A stretch of DNA of 10,398 bases from Sporichthyaceae bacterium (GTDB lineage Bacteria > Actinomycetota > Actinomycetes > JACCUZ01). Positions 7,221-10,398 of the stretch are shown here, piece by piece; within the stretch, counting starts at the first letter, position 1, and every line of letters starts with the position of its first letter. Location: the NCBI GenBank assembly GCA_013698395.1, contig JACCUZ010000431.1:1-10398 (forward strand). Direction: 5' to 3'. The position numbers and the translations under genes are program-made. The notes under the pieces were generated by a model. It made no database searches. It saw only the letters and a program-made list of their open reading frames with translations, and had not been told where the DNA came from.

Positions 7221-9608
7221 TCAGGACTGGCCGCTGGTCACCCGGTAGACGTCGAAGACGCCGTCCACGCCGCGCACGGCCTTGAGGACATGCCCGAGGT
7301 GCGCCGGGTCGCCCATCTCGAAGGTGAACCGCGAGATCGCCACCCGGTCCCGCGTGGTGGTCACCGACGCCGAGAGGATGTTGACGTGCTGGTCCGAGAG
7401 CACCCGGGTCACGTCGGAGAGCAGCCGCGACCGGTCGAGAGCCTCGACCTGGATGGCTACGAGGAACACCGAGGACGCTGACGGCGCCCACTCCACCTCG
7501 ACCATGCGGTCCGCCTGCGCCCCCAGCGCCACAGCGTTGACACAGTCGGAGCGGTGGACCGAGACCCCTCTCCCACGGGTCACGAACCCGACAATCGAGT
7601 CGCCGGGGACCGGCGTGCAGCAGCGAGCGAGCTTCACCCAGATGTCCGAGGCGCCCTTGACGACGACGCCGGGGTCAGTGGTCGTACGCGGTCGCGAGCG
7701 CACCCCGGGCGTCGTGACCTCGGCGAAGTCCTCGCTGGCCCCCTCCTCGCCGCCCAGCGACTCGACAAGGCGCGACACGACCGACTGCGCCGACACGTGG
7801 TTCTCGCCGATGGCGGCGTAGAGCGCGGAGATGTCGGCGTACCGCAGCTCATGGGCGAGCGAGGTCAGCGTCTCGGTCGACGCCAGCCGCTGGATGGGCA
7901 GGTTCTGCTTGCGCATCGCCTTGGCGATCGCGTCCCGGCCCTGCTCGATGGCCTCCTCGCGCCGTTCCTTGGAGAACCAGGCGCGGATCTTGTTGCGGGC
8001 GCGCGGGCTCTTGACGAAGGTCAGCCAGTCGCGGCTCGGCCCGGCGCCCTGCGCCTTGGAGGTGAACACCTCGACGAGGTCCCCGTTGTCGAGGGTGGAC
8101 TCCAGCGGCACCAGCCGCCCGTTGACCCGGGCACCGATGCAGCGGTGCCCGACCTCGGTGTGCACGGCGTAGGCGAAGTCGATCGGTGTCGCCCCGGCAG
8201 GCAGGGCGATCACGTCGCCCTTGGGTGTGAAGACGAAAACCTCGGCGGACTTGAGGTCGAACCGCAGGCTCTCGAGGAACTCGCCGGGGTCCTGGGTCTC
8301 CTTCTGCCAGTCCAGGAGCTGGCGCAGCCAGGCCATGTCGTTGGCGCTGGTGTCGGTGGGGTCGAACGTCTTGGCGCTGCGCGCGCCGTCCGCCGACGTC
8401 GCGGAGGGGTCGCCCTTGTACTTCCAGTGGGCGGCGACGCCGTACTCCGCGCGCCGGTGCATCGCGAACGTACGGATCTGCAGCTCGACCGGCTTGCCCT
8501 CAGGCCCGATCACCGTGGTGTGCAGCGACTGGTACATGTTGAACTTGGGCATCGCGATGTAGTCCTTGAACCTGCCGGGCACCGGGTTCCACCGCGCGTG
8601 GACACTGCCCAGAGCGGCGTAGCAGTCGCGGACCGAGTCGACCAGCACCCGGATGCCCACCAGGTCGTAGATGTCGGTGAAGTCGCGGCCGCGCACGATC
8701 ATCTTCTGGTAGATCGAGTAGTAGTGCTTGGGCCGACCGGTGACCTGGGCGTGGATCTTCGCGCCCTTGAGGTCGTCGGTGACCTGCTCGATGACCCCGC
8801 TGAGGTAGTCGTCGCGGCTCGGCTGGCGGTCGGACACCAGGCGCACGATCTCGTCGTAGACCTTGGGGTAGAGGCAGGCGAACGAGAGGTCCTCGAGCTC
8901 CCACTTGATGGTGTTCATGCCCAGCCGGTGGGCCAGCGGCGCGAAGATCTCGAGGCACTCCCGCGCCTTCTGCTCCTGCTTCTCCTGGCGCAGGTAGCGG
9001 ATGGTCCGCATGTTGTGCAGCCGGTCGGCGAGCTTGATGACCAGCACGCGGATGTCGCGGGCCATCGCGACCACCATCTTGCGCACGGTCTCGGCCTGGG
9101 CCGACTCGCCGTACTTCACCTTGTCGAGCTTGGTGACGCCGTCGACCAGGGCCTCGACCTCGTCGCCGAAGTCGGCGCGCAGGGCCGGCAGGGTGTAGGC
9201 GGTGTCCTCGATCGTGTCGTGCAGCAGCGCCGCGCACAGGGTCGGCGGCGTCATTCCGAGCTCGGCGAGGATCGTCGTCACGGCCAGCGGATGGGTGATG
9301 TAGGGATCCCCGCTCTTGCGCAGCTGCCCGCGGTGGTGGTGCTCGGCGATGTCGTAGGCACGCTCGATCAAGCGCAGATCGGCCTTGGGGTGGGTCTGGC
9401 GCACGATCCGGAACAACGGCTCCAGCACGGGGTTCTGGCTGGTTCGCTGGGCGCCCAGCCGCGCGAGCCGCGCCCGCATCCGACGCGACGTCGAGGGCGA
9501 GGTGGTGCCGGTGGCGGGTTCCTGGACCGGCGCGTCCGCCCCCGCCGGGAGCACGGGGTCGAGGTCGACCGGGGTGCTGACCGGGCTGGACGAGGGCGCA
9601 TCGGCCAC
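7221..9608 (-). CDS. relA: Bifunctional (p)ppGpp synthetase/hydrolase (long Rel)
   Basis: This is the stringent-response enzyme. It makes (p)ppGpp from ATP and GTP/GDP when uncharged tRNA enters the ribosome, and also degrades it. All domains of a full-length Rel are present in 795 residues. The HD hydrolase has His106, LHDTIEDT (129-136) and KLADRLHNM (192-200). The synthetase (about 265-395) has RPKHYYSIYQKM, YQSLHTTV (359-366) and ELQIRT. A TGS domain covers about 456-516 and a helical region about 525-610. The zinc-finger/CC domain has Cys663-Cys664, His685 and Cys689, and a C-terminal ACT domain covers about 713-790. RFKD at 346-349 is the RxKD motif of bifunctional Rel, as opposed to ExDD of synthetase-only RelA. 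Residues 1-42 are a Pro/Ser-rich extension of no known role. GTG at 9608 has GGAG upstream. The intact HD and synthetase motifs argue for both activities. The gene follows apt, as in many actinobacteria. Confidence 0.97.
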   Translation of the reverse strand: MADAPSSSPVSTPVDLDPVLPAGADAPVQEPATGTTSPSTSRRMRARLARLGAQRTSQNPVLEPLFRIVRQTHPKADLRLIERAYDIAEHHHRGQLRKSGDPYITHPLAVTTILAELGMTPPTLCAALLHDTIEDTAYTLPALRADFGDEVEALVDGVTKLDKVKYGESAQAETVRKMVVAMARDIRVLVIKLADRLHNMRTIRYLRQEKQEQKARECLEIFAPLAHRLGMNTIKWELEDLSFACLYPKVYDEIVRLVSDRQPSRDDYLSGVIEQVTDDLKGAKIHAQVTGRPKHYYSIYQKMIVRGRDFTDIYDLVGIRVLVDSVRDCYAALGSVHARWNPVPGRFKDYIAMPKFNMYQSLHTTVIGPEGKPVELQIRTFAMHRRAEYGVAAHWKYKGDPSATSADGARSAKTFDPTDTSANDMAWLRQLLDWQKETQDPGEFLESLRFDLKSAEVFVFTPKGDVIALPAGATPIDFAYAVHTEVGHRCIGARVNGRLVPLESTLDNGDLVEVFTSKAQGAGPSRDWLTFVKSPRARNKIRAWFSKERREEAIEQGRDAIAKAMRKQNLPIQRLASTETLTSLAHELRYADISALYAAIGENHVSAQSVVSRLVESLGGEEGASEDFAEVTTPGVRSRPRTTTDPGVVVKGASDIWVKLARCCTPVPGDSIVGFVTRGRGVSVHRSDCVNAVALGAQADRMVEVEWAPSASSVFLVAIQVEALDRSRLLSDVTRVLSDQHVNILSASVTTTRDRVAISRFTFEMGDPAHLGHVLKAVRGVDGVFDVYRVTSGQS

Positions 9609-9642
9609 GCGCGGCTCCGCAGAAATCGTTGACGAGACACCG

Positions 9643-9648
9643 AGTCTA
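9643..9648 (-). promoter_or_regulatory. Candidate -10 box of relA
   Basis: The minus strand reads TAGACT, 34 bases before the relA GTG, which would give a leader of about 25-30 bases. The -35 side is GC-rich, with no recognisable hexamer. Together with the hairpin just upstream this suggests that relA is transcribed separately from apt, at least in part. Confidence 0.35.
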
Positions 9649-9669
9649 GCCGCCGGCTCGCCGAGGTGG

Positions 9670-9698
9670 CTGCCGCGCCAGTCCGGAAGCGCCGGCAG
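9670..9698 (-). terminator. Hairpin after apt, possible terminator or attenuator before relA
   Basis: On the minus strand, CTGCC-G-GCGC (9698-9689) can pair with GCGCGGCAG (9678-9670): nine base pairs with one bulged G and a 10-base loop. It starts three bases after the apt stop codon. No T-run follows. The position between apt and a candidate relA promoter fits a partial terminator or an RNA 3' end stabiliser. Confidence 0.4.
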
Positions 9699-9701
9699 AT
9701 G

Positions 9702-10250
9702 TCAGAAAGTCAGCAGCGCGTGCGGGTCCTCGACGCCGACCGCGACGAGAGCGGCTCGGCCGTCGAGAAAGCCGAGCTCCAGCAGTACGGACACCCCGAT
9801 GACCTCGGCACCGCAGCGGCGCACCAGGTCCACGGTGGCTGCGGCGGTGCCGCCCGTCGCGAGGACGTCGTCGATGACCAGCACCCGGGCCGCGGGCGCG
9901 AACGCGTCCGAGGTCACCTCCAGGGTCGCCGAGCCGTACTCGAGGTCGTACGACGCCTCGACCGTTGAGCCGGGCAGCTTTCCCTTCTTGCGTACGGGGG
10001 CGAACCCGGCCCCCAAGATCAACGCCACCGGCGCGCCGAGGACGAACCCGCGCGCCTCGATGCCGGCGACGACGTCGATGGCGGACCCACGGTGGGGCGC
10101 CGCCAGCGCGTCGACCGTGGCGGAGAACGTGGCGTGGTCGGCGAGCAGCGGGGTGATGTCCTTGAAGTCGATGCCCGGCCGGGGAAAGTCCGGCACATCC
10201 CGGATGTGCGCCCGCAGCCGGTCGGCCAGCTCTTCCCCCACTTCCGACAT
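9702..10250 (-). CDS. apt: Adenine phosphoribosyltransferase
   Basis: This cytoplasmic purine-salvage enzyme joins adenine to PRPP, giving AMP and pyrophosphate. At 182 residues it has the usual length. The N-terminal segment DFPRPGIDFKDITPLL (21-36) and GIEARGF (63-69) are characteristic of Apt. RKKGKLPG (87-94) is the flexible catalytic loop, and VLVIDDVLATGGTA (123-136) is the PRPP-binding motif. The acidic pair in that motif (Asp127-Asp128) is intact. ATG at 10250 shares one base with the stop of the upstream gene (TGATG), so translation is probably coupled to it. There is no strong Shine-Dalgarno sequence. The order secF-apt-relA is a conserved actinobacterial arrangement and links purine salvage with (p)ppGpp metabolism. 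No odd features were seen. Confidence 0.96.
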   Translation of the reverse strand: MSEVGEELADRLRAHIRDVPDFPRPGIDFKDITPLLADHATFSATVDALAAPHRGSAIDVVAGIEARGFVLGAPVALILGAGFAPVRKKGKLPGSTVEASYDLEYGSATLEVTSDAFAPAARVLVIDDVLATGGTAAATVDLVRRCGAEVIGVSVLLELGFLDGRAALVAVGVEDPHALLTF

Positions 10251-10398
10251 CAGCGGCGCTTCTTGCCCGAGCGGCTGCGGTTCGCGCCCTTGCGCGGCTT
10301 GCTCCGTTGGTTCCCGGCGGCGGGACGGCGCTGGGGTGGCGTGGTGCGGATGGCTGGGCTCGTGGCGACGACGGGCTCGTCCGCCGACTGGTCCAGGA
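10250..10398 (-). CDS. secF: Probable protein-export subunit SecF, C-terminal tail only
   Basis: Only the last 48 codons are in the window. The minus-strand frame reads LDQSADEPVVATSPAIR and continues with a basic tail ending RSGKKRR and TGA at 10250-10252. It has no membrane segment or catalytic motif. The identification rests on two things: SecF proteins of actinobacteria often end in a disordered, Arg/Lys-rich cytoplasmic tail, and secF lies directly before apt in many actinobacteria. SecF works with SecD to complete protein export across the membrane using the proton gradient. The stop codon overlaps the apt start by one base. Another gene with a basic tail is possible, but the context makes SecF the best call. 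Confidence 0.7.
   Translation of the reverse strand, partial: LDQSADEPVVATSPAIRTTPPQRRPAAGNQRSKPRKGANRSRSGKKRR

Noticed and set aside
7554..9632. Very long plus-strand open frame (692 codons) antisense to relA.
   Set aside because: Its protein is rich in Gly/Arg/Val/Asp/His with no recognisable domain, and it lies wholly over a complete, motif-rich Rel in the other strand. GC-biased third positions of a real gene remove stop codons from an opposite frame.

Overview
The window is ordinary-looking chromosomal DNA from a high-GC actinobacterium. Codon third positions are almost always G or C, GTG starts are common (aspS, the metallo-hydrolase, the cyclophilin, the DUF349 gene and relA), and the gene order secF-apt-relA-cyclophilin-metallo-hydrolase-hisS-aspS matches the block known from Mycobacterium tuberculosis (secF, apt, relA, ppiB, Rv2581c, hisS, in my recollection). 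The histidyl-tRNA synthetase is of the eukaryote/archaeal-like type, not the mycobacterial or Streptomyces type. As far as I recall this type occurs in groups such as Nocardioides and Geodermatophilus, but I cannot fix the genus.

Reading inward from the right end, on the minus strand: the last 48 codons of a probable secF, then apt, overlapping it by one base (TGATG). A hairpin follows the apt stop. A short gap then holds a candidate -10 box, and the bifunctional (p)ppGpp synthetase/hydrolase gene relA begins. Only 25 bases after relA, and with its own strong Shine-Dalgarno sequence, lies a CoA-acylating methylmalonate-semialdehyde dehydrogenase gene (mmsA). This gene is not part of the usual block.

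In the middle, on the plus strand: a membrane-anchored, extracytoplasmic cyclophilin and, one base later, a DUF349 helical-repeat protein with a low-complexity N-terminus made of 21-bp tandem repeats. This pair converges on mmsA with a 34-bp gap.

On the left, on the minus strand and divergent from the cyclophilin: a tightly packed group of a glyoxalase II-like metallo-hydrolase, hisS and aspS (6-bp gap, then a 4-bp GTGA overlap). aspS runs off the left edge. It carries the residues associated with non-discriminating AspRS, which suggests that Asn-tRNA is made by transamidation.

Functionally the region joins protein export (SecF), purine salvage (Apt), the stringent response (Rel), protein folding and aminoacyl-tRNA supply. 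Rel senses uncharged tRNA, and two tRNA synthetases lie nearby. I see no tRNA or rRNA gene, CRISPR array, insertion sequence, phage gene, toxin-antitoxin pair or defence system. No gap between genes exceeds 175 bases. I did not find a previously undescribed system here. The points most worth a second look are the mmsA insertion, the HisRS type, the AspRS specificity residues and the repeat in the DUF349 gene.
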